Source: Bradyrhizobium septentrionale
GTDB taxonomy: Bacteria > Pseudomonadota > Alphaproteobacteria > Rhizobiales > Xanthobacteraceae
Assembly (NCBI RefSeq): GCF_011516645.4
Contig: NZ_CP088285.1
Coordinates: forward strand, 992,001-1,056,000
DNA: 64,000 bases
Direction: 5' to 3'
In this document: positions 35,895 to 43,124 of the stretch, one piece after another
Layout of the letters: each line of letters opens with the position of its first letter
Numbering within the stretch: the stretch's first letter is position 1
The notes under the pieces: generated by a model
What the model was told of the DNA's origin: nothing
What the model saw: the letters and a program-made list of their open reading frames with translations, nothing else
The model's database searches: none
Position numbers and translations under genes: made by a program

Positions 35895-36622
35895 CCAAGC
35901 TGCCGCGCGCGATGCTGATCGACATGGATGACACCATCCTGTCGGCCTATGGGCGCCCCGAGATCGCCTGGAACACGATCACCGCCGAATTCGCCGAGGA
36001 GCTGGCGCCCCTGCCCCCGGACATGGTCGCAACCGCGCTGTTGGCCTATGCACGGCAATTCTGGTCGACGGCCGAGCCGATCTGGCGGATCAAGCTCGGC
36101 GAGGCGCGGCGGCTCACCGTGAAGGGCGGCTTGGCGGCGCTCGCGGCGGTCGGCCACCGCGCGCTGCCGGACGATCTCGCCGACCGCATCGCCGATCGCT
36201 TCACGGCTTACCGCGAGGAGGAGATGTTCGTCTTCCCCGGCGCGCATGAGGCGATCGATGCGTTCAAGGCGCTCGGCATCAAGCTCGCGCTGGTCACCAA
36301 CGGCGCCGCCGAGATGCAACGCGCCAAGGTCGAGCGCTTTGCGCTCGGCCATCGCTTCGATCACATCCAGATCGAGGGCGAGCACGGCTTCGGCAAGCCG
36401 GAGGAGCGCGCCTATCTGCACGCGATGGAAGCGCTCGGCGTCAGCGCACCGGATACCTGGATGATCGGCGACAATCTCGAGTGGGAAGTCGTGGCGCCAC
36501 AGCGGCTTGGCATCTATGCGATCTGGATGGACGTGCATGGCGTCGGATTGCCGCCGGGATCGACAATCAAGCCCGACCGCATCATCCGTTCGCTGACCGA
36601 ACTGGTTCCTGCCGCGCGCTAG
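35885..36622 (+). CDS. HAD-superfamily hydrolase
   Basis: The 245-residue product has the HAD motifs in order: nucleophile DMDDTI at ~13-18, VTNG near 140, and the lysine region [14 protein letters not shown] then [10 protein letters not shown]. It is probably a phosphatase; substrate unknown. The start lies inside hemF, with GGAGG before it. The stop codon TAG is made of TA (target duplication) plus the first G of an IS element inserted here; before insertion the stop would have been TAA, so the protein is unchanged. Confidence 0.88.
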   Translation: MAVTKLPRAMLIDMDDTILSAYGRPEIAWNTITAEFAEELAPLPPDMVATALLAYARQFWSTAEPIWRIKLGEARRLTVKGGLAALAAVGHRALPDDLADRIADRFTAYREEEMFVFPGAHEAIDAFKALGIKLALVTNGAAEMQRAKVERFALGHRFDHIQIEGEHGFGKPEERAYLHAMEALGVSAPDTWMIGDNLEWEVVAPQRLGIYAIWMDVHGVGLPPGSTIKPDRIIRSLTELVPAAR

Positions 36623-37481
36623 GTGGTGTGGACTCTAAGGATTCCCTTTTAGGAGCAAATCAGATTCAAGGCTGCTTTTGGGGAGGCAGCCTTGGGTGTG
36701 ATGGACCGTTTGGTATTGAGCGACGCGGCGTGGGAGCGGATAGCGCCGCTGATCATAGGGCGCCCCGATCAGAAGGGCTCCACCGGGCGCGACAACCGGA
36801 TGTTCGTGGAAGGTGTGCTGTGGATCGTGCGCACGGGGTCTCCCTGGCGCGATCTCCCGGAGGTGTTTGGCGATTGGAACAGCGTGTTCCGGCGCTTCAG
36901 CCGATGGAGCATCAAGGGTGTTTGGTGGCGGATCTTCGAGGCGATGTCCGATGATCCGGACTTCGAATATCTGATCGTCGATTCCACCATCGTTCGGGCG
37001 CATCAGCACGCCGCCGGCGCCAAAAAGGGGGGTCTGAAGATCAAGCGGAAGATCAAGCGATCGGCCGCTCGCGCGGCGGCCTGAGCACCAAGATACATAT
37101 GGCCGTTCGTGGCTTGGGATGTCCGGTGCGGTTCACGCTCACCGCAGGTCAGAAGGGCGATGCACCGCAAGCCGCCGCATTGATCGAGGGATTATCTGCC
37201 GAGGTCGTCATGGCCGATACAGCCTATGACGCCGATCACTTGCGCCAAGCCATCGCCGCCAAAGGCGCGCTCGCAGTCATCCCCAACGACCCGTCACGCG
37301 CGCTCAAATATCCGCTCGACAAGCATCTCTATGCCCAGCGCCATCTCGTCGAATGCTGCTTCTCAAAGCTCAAGCAGTTCCGACGCGTCGCAACCCGCTT
37401 CGAAAAGACCGCCCGAAATTATCGCGCCGTCGTCACCCTCGCAGCCATCGTCTTATGGATGCGATAAGTGTCCACACCACC
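36622..37481 (+). mobile_element. IS5-family insertion sequence (IS427-like), 860 bp
   Basis: Terminal inverted repeats GGTGGTGTGGAC at the left end and GTCCACACCACC at the right end are perfect over 12 bases. Both ends are flanked by TA (36620-36621, 37482-37483), the target duplication. It encodes one transposase in two frames. The right end lands against a GCATGATC palindromic repeat. Ends and gene look intact, so it may be recent. Confidence 0.92.
36701..37467 (+). CDS. IS5-family transposase (two frames, probable -1 frameshift)
   Basis: The first frame (36701-37084) has the DUF4096-type N-terminal domain (LSDAAWERIAPLI, WIVRTGSPWRDLPEVFG) and the first DDE Asp in LIVDSTIVRAHQHAAGAKKGG. 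The second frame continues with SRGGLSTKIHMAVRGLG, the second Asp in MADTAYDADHLR, and the Glu in HLVECCFSKLKQFRRVATR. The switch is -1 at the run AAAAAGGGGGG near 37022-37032; the heptamer G-GGG-GGT allows slippage. Two adjacent copies of GAAGATCAAGCG follow it. Either programmed frameshifting or an inactivating mutation fits; relatives use programmed shifting. Confidence 0.85.
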
Positions 37482-37485
37482 TAAA

Positions 37486-37530
37486 GCATGATCCGGAAAA
37501 GTGCGAAGCGGTTTTCCGAAAAGATCATGC
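37486..37530. repeat. GCATGATC...GATCATGC palindromic repeat
   Basis: GCATGATCCGGAAAAGTGCG ... TTCCGAAAAGATCATGC, a 45-bp hairpin. It lies three bases beyond the right-hand TA duplication of the IS element. Confidence 0.85.
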
Positions 37531-37544
37531 TCAAACAAAGAGCT

Positions 37545-37583
37545 AAAGCGCGATGACGATTCAACCCAATCTCATCGCGCTTT
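37545..37583. repeat. AAAGCGCGATGA...TCATCGCGCTTT palindromic repeat
   Basis: A perfect 12-bp inverted repeat around 15 bases. A second copy is at 53694-53730. In both places it lies next to a GCATGATC repeat. Confidence 0.8.
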
Positions 37584-37700
37584 AATAGCCGCAACGGCTG
37601 TTTACACAGCAAATCCACAGCACCGAGTGGCGGCCGTGATCGCACTGTCATCACCGGTCGCTAGCCTGCCGTCCGCGTCATCAAGCGCGGAGGGAAAATC

Positions 37701-37970
37701 ATGGAACTGAAACCAGGCGATGTCGTCATGCTGAAATCCGGCGGCCATCCGATCACGGTCGTTGAAGTCGACGAGGACAAGGTCGAGTGTCTGTGGATGG
37801 GCACGGACGGCGATTTGTTTCGCGAAACCTTGCCGCTCGTCGCGCTCGAATCGACCGAAATCGATCCGGAAGATGACGAGGAAGACGACGACGAAGAAGA
37901 GGATGACGAGGAAGAAGAAGAGGACGACGACAAGGAGCACGGCAGCCGCAAGAAGCGCAAGGCTGCGTAA
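37701..37970 (+). CDS. DUF2158 (YodC-like) protein with acidic tail
   Basis: The 89-residue product has the DUF2158 core in its first half (LKPGDVVMLKSGGHPITVVEV, then VECLWM). A run of ~30 Asp/Glu (residues ~50-78) and a basic end KKRKAA follow. DUF2158 has no known function. The acidic stretch could bind basic proteins or cations. The 3' end is a 15-bp direct duplication that repeats the stop codon. Confidence 0.75.
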   Translation: MELKPGDVVMLKSGGHPITVVEVDEDKVECLWMGTDGDLFRETLPLVALESTEIDPEDDEEDDDEEEDDEEEEEDDDKEHGSRKKRKAA

Positions 37971-37995
37971 GTAAAGGCTGCGTAAGTTTTCTCAG

Positions 37996-38029
37996 GCGAT
38001 GCTGCCCGCCGAGCCGTCGGCAGCATCGC
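37996..38029 (+). terminator. Hairpin after the DUF2158 gene
   Basis: GCGATGCTGCC (37996-38006) pairs perfectly with GGCAGCATCGC (38019-38029). It lies between convergent genes, 26 bp after the DUF2158 stop, and could end both. Confidence 0.75.
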
Positions 38030-38117
38030 TTCCGCGTCCCGTCAGAATGCGCGCAACGCTTTCGCGGTCATCGCGCTGCCGATAGTCACGGCAGCGTGGT
38101 GGAGATATCGGTCAAGC

Positions 38118-39374
38118 TCACAGCCGATGGTCGCGGGTGAAACGGGAAACGGTCTGGTCGGCGATGCCAGACAACACCTGCGGATCGAGCGGAAAATCCG
38201 CGGCAAGCCAAGCATCCTCGGCCAGGGTCAGGACATGCCCCAACGCCGGTCCCTCGGCAATCCCGCGCGCGATGAAATCCGACGCCCTCAAGGGAAAGTG
38301 AGGCGCGCGCCAGCGTTGCGGCAGCGTGGCGAGCGCGCGCCACTGATCGACATCGCGGTTCGCGCCGGTTCGCGCCCAGGCCAGCAGCAGCCGGTCGCGA
38401 TAAGGCTCCTCATCGAGCCGGTAGAGCCTGCGCCTGGCACGCGCCTCGTCCATGCCGGGCAAGCGCCACCAGCGATGGCCCATCGAGTCGAGCGCCTTGG
38501 CTTCGGCATTGGAGAGCCGCAGCCGGCTCGCGATGCGCCGCGCATCCTCGGTCACGGCGACCGTCAGCGCGGCGAGCCGGCGCGTCGCGCTCGGCTTAAG
38601 CTCCATCAGCCCCTCGATCTCGATCATCGCCGCGAACGGTCCGGTATAGGCGACGCCGCCGAACAGCGGCAGCAGCAGTCCGCCATCCCCCATCGCAACC
38701 ACCGCGCCCGCGGCGCCGTTCGCGACCACGAGCTTGAGCATCTCCATGCGGATCCGCTCGGCCGACAGGCCGGCGAGTCCGGCGCATCCGGAGATGCAAG
38801 CGAGATAGCCGGCGCGATCGACCTCGCCTGCGGCATAGGCGGCGTGGAAACGGAAGAAGCGCAGGATGCGCAGATAATCCTCGGCAATCCGCTGCGCCGG
38901 ATCGCCGATGAAGCGCACCCGCCTCGCCGCGATGTCGGCGAGGCCGCCGACGTGATCGTGCACGATGCCGTCGGCATCGACCGACAGGCCGTTGATGGTG
39001 AAGTCGCGCCGCTCGGCGTCGCGCACCCAGTCGCGCCCGAACGCCACCTTGGCCTTGCGGCCATAGGTCTCGGTGTCCTCGCGCAGCGTCGTCACCTCGA
39101 AGGGCTGGCTGTCGACGACCAGCGTCACGGTGCCGTGCTCGATGCCGGTCGGCACGCTCTTGATGCCCGCCCGCCTGGCGCGGCGAACCACCTCGTCCGG
39201 CAACGCCGTCGTGGCAATGTCGATGTCGGCGAGCGGAATTTTCATCAACGCGTTGCGCACTGCGCCGCCGATCACCCGCGCTTCCTCGCCGTCGGCATTG
39301 AGCAGGCCGAGCACCCGCGCCGCTGGCCCCTCAGTGAGCCATGGCGCGTCGGACAACAGGCGCACCTCGCTCAT
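38118..39374 (-). CDS. cca: tRNA nucleotidyltransferase (CCA-adding) family
   Basis: The 418-residue product has the class II nucleotidyltransferase head (ARVIGGAVRNALMKIPLADIDIATTALPDEV, with the catalytic D-x-D), the ERRDFTINGL motif and the RNA-binding body. It should add or repair the CCA end of tRNA; poly(A) polymerase is an alternative inside this family. It is the last gene of an operon whose members overlap by four bases. Confidence 0.9.
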   Translation of the reverse strand: MSEVRLLSDAPWLTEGPAARVLGLLNADGEEARVIGGAVRNALMKIPLADIDIATTALPDEVVRRARRAGIKSVPTGIEHGTVTLVVDSQPFEVTTLREDTETYGRKAKVAFGRDWVRDAERRDFTINGLSVDADGIVHDHVGGLADIAARRVRFIGDPAQRIAEDYLRILRFFRFHAAYAAGEVDRAGYLACISGCAGLAGLSAERIRMEMLKLVVANGAAGAVVAMGDGGLLLPLFGGVAYTGPFAAMIEIEGLMELKPSATRRLAALTVAVTEDARRIASRLRLSNAEAKALDSMGHRWWRLPGMDEARARRRLYRLDEEPYRDRLLLAWARTGANRDVDQWRALATLPQRWRAPHFPLRASDFIARGIAEGPALGHVLTLAEDAWLAADFPLDPQVLSGIADQTVSRFTRDHRL

Positions 39375-39634
39375 TTCTCAGCTCCGGGCACCAGCCTGCC
39401 GTCCTCGATATGGGCGGGAACGTAGGTCGAGTTCGGCGGCGCGCCGGTCAATTCGGCAAGCAGCACGAAACTGATGATGACCAGCACCAGCGCCGCCAGC
39501 GTCAGCTTCGCCAGCATGTCGAGCGGCCATGACGCCGGCAGCGTCACGCCGGCGCGCGTCGCGATGAGGTAGATGGCATAGACCGCGAAGGGGATCAGGA
39601 AGACGCCGATCTCGGTCAATACCGTGCGGATCAT
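39371..39634 (-). CDS. DUF6111-type two-span membrane protein
   Basis: The 87-residue product has two membrane segments (~7-27 and ~38-62) and a short hydrophilic end APPNSTYVPAHIEDGRLVPG, the signature of this Rhizobiales family. Function unknown. It overlaps the next gene (cca) and the previous gene (Nudix) by four bases each. Confidence 0.8.
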   Translation of the reverse strand: MIRTVLTEIGVFLIPFAVYAIYLIATRAGVTLPASWPLDMLAKLTLAALVLVIISFVLLAELTGAPPNSTYVPAHIEDGRLVPGAEK

Positions 39635-40302
39635 GACAGATAGATCCGCTCATACAGCACACGCAGGATGCCCGCGGTCGCGCCCCAGATGTAGCGCTCG
39701 GCGAACGGCATCGCATAGTAGTGCCGGTCGATGCCGCGGAATTCCTTGACGTGGATCTGATGATTCTCGGGATTCATCAGGAACGCGAGCGGCACCTCGA
39801 ACGCATCGACGACCTCGGCTTCATTGATCTCCAGTGTGAATCCCGGCTTCACCTTGGCGACCGTCGGCAGGATGCGGAAGCCGAATGCGGTGCCATAGAG
39901 GTCGAGATAGCCGACCGGGTCGATGAATTCCCGCTTCAGCCCGACTTCTTCGCAGGCCTCCCGCAACGCGGCATCGAGCGGCGAGGCATCGGTGGCGTCG
40001 ATCTTGCCGCCGGGAAACGAGATCTGACCGGCGTGGCTCGACAGATTGGGCGAACGCTGCGTCAAGAGCACGGTCGGCTCGGGATGATCGACCACCGGGA
40101 TCAGCACCGCGGCCGGCCGCACCGGCTGCTCCTGCGCCACGATCTCGAGCATGCGGTCGTTGCCGGAGTCTCCGGTGCGCGGAATGATATGCGGATCGAC
40201 CAACCCCGGCGGCACTTCGAAATCGAGCCGCGTGCGGGCCCGCGCGAAGAATTCCGTCGAACTGATCGTCGCCGGCCTCACCTTCAGCAACGGCTCGTTC
40301 AA
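39631..40302 (-). CDS. CoA pyrophosphatase-like Nudix hydrolase
   Basis: The 223-residue product contains the CoA-type Nudix box: LSSHAGQISFPGGKIDATDASPLDAALREACEEVGL. The LLTQRSPNLSSHAGQISFPGG segment is the NuCoA signature, so it likely splits CoA or its derivatives to phosphopantetheine and 3',5'-ADP. It overlaps both neighbours by four bases. Confidence 0.88.
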   Translation of the reverse strand: MNEPLLKVRPATISSTEFFARARTRLDFEVPPGLVDPHIIPRTGDSGNDRMLEIVAQEQPVRPAAVLIPVVDHPEPTVLLTQRSPNLSSHAGQISFPGGKIDATDASPLDAALREACEEVGLKREFIDPVGYLDLYGTAFGFRILPTVAKVKPGFTLEINEAEVVDAFEVPLAFLMNPENHQIHVKEFRGIDRHYYAMPFAERYIWGATAGILRVLYERIYLS

Positions 40303-40940
40303 AGTGCGTCCCTCACCTGACTGGCGTCGGCCATCGCGAAGAACTCGCCGCCGGACTCGATGCCGAACATCTCCTGACCATCGACCATCCGCTGCTCGCC
40401 CATGTCAACCAGATCGTAGTAGAGCGCGCGGGTGACCTTGGCCCACAGGTCGGCGCGGACATGCAGATAGGGCGTCAATCCGCCGTCCTCGGCAGCCTCG
40501 AATCTGAGACCGTGGCCCTTCTCGCAATCGACCCAATCGTCGACATTGGTGCGGAACCTGAGCAAGCGGCCGCGCGCATCTTCATCGGTCTGCATTTCCA
40601 CGGCGAGGAACGGCGCGTCATCGACGCGGATGCCGACCTTCTCCACCGGTGTCACGAGAAAGTGCTTGCCGTCCTCGCGCTTCAGAATGGTGGAGAACAG
40701 CCGCACCAGCGCGGGACGGCCGATCGGCGTTCCCATGTAGAACCAGGTGCCGTCGGGCGCGATTCGCATGTCGAGATCGCCGCAGAATGGCGGATTCCAG
40801 AGGTGAACCGGCGGCAGGCCCTTGCGTCCGGCCGGCCCTGATGTCGCAGCTCGATTGGCGGCGGTGGTCAGCCCTTCGAGGCCCTTGCTTCCTAGGCCCG
40901 TAGTTTCACTGCCGGATTCGCTCTGCCCTTGCTTCGCCAT
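40299..40940 (-). CDS. DUF1285 protein
   Basis: The 213-residue product has the DUF1285 lines PPFCGDLDMRIAPDGTWFYMGTPIGRPALVRLFSTILKRE and YLVTPVEKVGIRVDDAPFLAVEM in near-family form. Structures in this family show a beta-rich fold of unknown function. It is first in the four-gene operon with the Nudix gene, DUF6111 gene and cca, and divergent from moxR. Confidence 0.85.
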   Translation of the reverse strand: MAKQGQSESGSETTGLGSKGLEGLTTAANRAATSGPAGRKGLPPVHLWNPPFCGDLDMRIAPDGTWFYMGTPIGRPALVRLFSTILKREDGKHFLVTPVEKVGIRVDDAPFLAVEMQTDEDARGRLLRFRTNVDDWVDCEKGHGLRFEAAEDGGLTPYLHVRADLWAKVTRALYYDLVDMGEQRMVDGQEMFGIESGGEFFAMADASQVRDAL

Positions 40941-40996
40941 TGTTTACCTTAAAGCTTCCGACCCTCAATCTGGCACATTTGGTGCACGTATCCTGA

Positions 40997-41027
40997 GATG
41001 TGGTCGGGGTGTCATTCTCGCCACATC
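40997..41027. promoter_or_regulatory. Inverted repeat between DUF1285 and moxR genes
   Basis: GATGTGG (40997-41003) and CCACATC (41021-41027) are inverted around 17 bases in the divergent promoter region. Purpose unknown. Confidence 0.3.
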
Positions 41028-41178
41028 GTGATGCCGTTCATACCCTGAAATACCGATAAGGTGGGGATAGTTTAATTCAACGAATACATGGCTTTCGCGC
41101 AGGTTTAGCATGAGGCCAAGAGCTGACGACAGATGACGACGCGGGAATCACCGGGATCGTCGAGAAGGAGCGGACCGA

Positions 41179-42183
41179 ATGGCTGGTGCAGACAGCGTCG
41201 AGAAACTGGAGGATGTGATCGTCCGCTCGGCCGAGCAGGTCGCGGGCCAGATCAAGGCCGCCAAGGAAGCGGTCTCCACCGTCATTTTCGGCCAGGACCA
41301 GGTGATCGAAAACACGCTGGTGACGATCCTGTCCGGCGGCCACGCGCTGTTGATCGGCGTGCCCGGCCTCGCCAAGACCAAGCTGGTCGAAACGCTCGGC
41401 GTCACGCTCGGGCTCGACGCCAAGCGCATCCAGTTCACGCCCGATCTGATGCCGTCGGACATTCTCGGCGCCGAAGTGCTCGACGAGAGCTCGGCCGGCA
41501 AGCGCTCGTTCCGCTTCATCTCGGGTCCGGTGTTCGCGCAGCTCTTGATGGCCGACGAGATCAACCGCGCCAGCCCGCGCACGCAGTCGGCGCTGCTGCA
41601 AGCCATGCAGGAGCAGCACATCACCATTGCCGGCGCGCGGCATGACCTGCCGAAGCCGTTCCACGTGCTCGCGACGCAGAACCCGCTCGAGCAGGAAGGC
41701 ACCTATCCGCTGCCCGAGGCGCAGCTCGACCGCTTCCTGATGGAAATCGACGTCGACTATCCCGATCGCGACGCCGAGCGGCGCATCCTGTTCGAAACCA
41801 CCGGTGCCGAAGAGACGCTTGCCAAGGCGTCGATGGACGCCGAGACGCTGATCACGGCGCAACGGCTGGTGCGGCGCCTGCCGGTCGGCGATTCCGTGGT
41901 CGAGGCGATCCTGACGCTGGTGCGCGCCGCGCGTCCCGGCCCCGAGGGCGGTGAGGCCGGCAAACTGATCGCATGGGGACCGGGTCCCCGCGCCAGCCAG
42001 TCGCTGATGCTCGCGGTCCGCGCCCGCGCGCTGCTCGACGGAAGGCTCGCGCCATCGATCGACGACGTGCTCGATCTTGCCGAGCCCGTGCTCAAGCACC
42101 GCATGGCGCTGACCTTCTCGGCGCGCGCCGAGGGCCGCACCATTCCCGACGTGATCAAGCAATTGAAAACCCGGATCGGTTGA
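41179..42183 (+). CDS. MoxR-type AAA+ ATPase
   Basis: The 334-residue ATPase has Walker A in GVPGLAKTKLVETLG (~65-79), Walker B LLMADEINRASPRTQSALLQAMQE and the MoxR line HVLATQNPLEQEGTYPLPEAQLDRFLM. MoxR ATPases act as chaperones for metal insertion or stress systems with von Willebrand-factor proteins. It leads a four-gene run; its stop overlaps the DUF58 start by one base. Confidence 0.93.
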   Translation: MAGADSVEKLEDVIVRSAEQVAGQIKAAKEAVSTVIFGQDQVIENTLVTILSGGHALLIGVPGLAKTKLVETLGVTLGLDAKRIQFTPDLMPSDILGAEVLDESSAGKRSFRFISGPVFAQLLMADEINRASPRTQSALLQAMQEQHITIAGARHDLPKPFHVLATQNPLEQEGTYPLPEAQLDRFLMEIDVDYPDRDAERRILFETTGAEETLAKASMDAETLITAQRLVRRLPVGDSVVEAILTLVRAARPGPEGGEAGKLIAWGPGPRASQSLMLAVRARALLDGRLAPSIDDVLDLAEPVLKHRMALTFSARAEGRTIPDVIKQLKTRIG

Positions 42184-43124
42184 TGGCGGCTGACAACAGG
42201 CACCAGAACGAGGAGCTCCTTGCGGTTCGACGTGCTGATGGCGAAAGCCGCACGCTCGCCGCATCGCTGCCGCGCCTGGTGCTTGAGGCTCGCCGCATCG
42301 CTGCCAACGTCATCCATGGCATGCATGGCCGCCGTCGCGCCGGCACCGGCGAGAGCTTCTGGCAATATCGCCGCTTCGTGTCGGGCGAACCGTCGCAGCG
42401 CGTCGACTGGCGCCGTTCCGGACGCGACGATCATCTTTATGTCCGCGAGCAGGAGTGGGAGGCCGCGCACACCGTGTGGATCTGGCCCGACCGCTCGCCG
42501 TCGATGGCCTTTGCCTCACGCGAGGCGCGCGACTCCAAGCTCGAGCGCGGACTGATCGTTGCCTTTGCGCTGGCCGAGCTGCTGGTGGCCGGCGGCGAGC
42601 GCGTCGGCGTTCCCGGCCTGATGAACCCGACCGGCAGCCGCGCCGTGATCGACAAGATGGCGCAGGCGATACTGCATGACGAGGCGACGCGCGCCAGCCT
42701 GCCGCCGTCCTTCGTGCCGTCGTCGCTCGCCGAGATCGTGGTGCTGTCGGACTTCTGGTCGCCGATGGCCGAGATCACGACCATGCTGGCCGGGCTCGCC
42801 TCGTCGGGCGCGCACGGCACCATGATCCAGGTGGTCGATCCGGCCGAGGAGACCTTCCCCTATTCCGGCCGCGTCGAGTTCGTCGAGCCGGAGGCCGGCA
42901 GCGTCATCACCGCCGGCCGCGCCGAAAGCTGGGCCAGCGATTACGTCGCCCGCGTCACGCTGCATCGCGACCAGATCCGCGCCGAGACCAACCGGCTCGA
43001 CTGGCTGTTCTCGACCCACACCACCAGCCGCTCCGCAGCCGAGCTGCTGCTGTTCCTGCATGCAGGCATGATGGTGAGCAAGGGCGGCGGCCGGTCAACC
43101 GTCAAAGCGGGACGCAGCGCATGA
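42183..43124 (+). CDS. DUF58 protein
   Basis: The 313-residue product has the DUF58 core (GTGESFWQYRRFVSGEPSQRVDWRRSGRDDHLYVREQEWE) and VWIWPDRSPSMAF, which resembles a degenerate MIDAS metal site. It partners MoxR in most genomes. Start overlaps the MoxR stop (TGATG); its own stop overlaps the next start by four bases. Confidence 0.92.
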   Translation: MAADNRHQNEELLAVRRADGESRTLAASLPRLVLEARRIAANVIHGMHGRRRAGTGESFWQYRRFVSGEPSQRVDWRRSGRDDHLYVREQEWEAAHTVWIWPDRSPSMAFASREARDSKLERGLIVAFALAELLVAGGERVGVPGLMNPTGSRAVIDKMAQAILHDEATRASLPPSFVPSSLAEIVVLSDFWSPMAEITTMLAGLASSGAHGTMIQVVDPAEETFPYSGRVEFVEPEAGSVITAGRAESWASDYVARVTLHRDQIRAETNRLDWLFSTHTTSRSAAELLLFLHAGMMVSKGGGRSTVKAGRSA

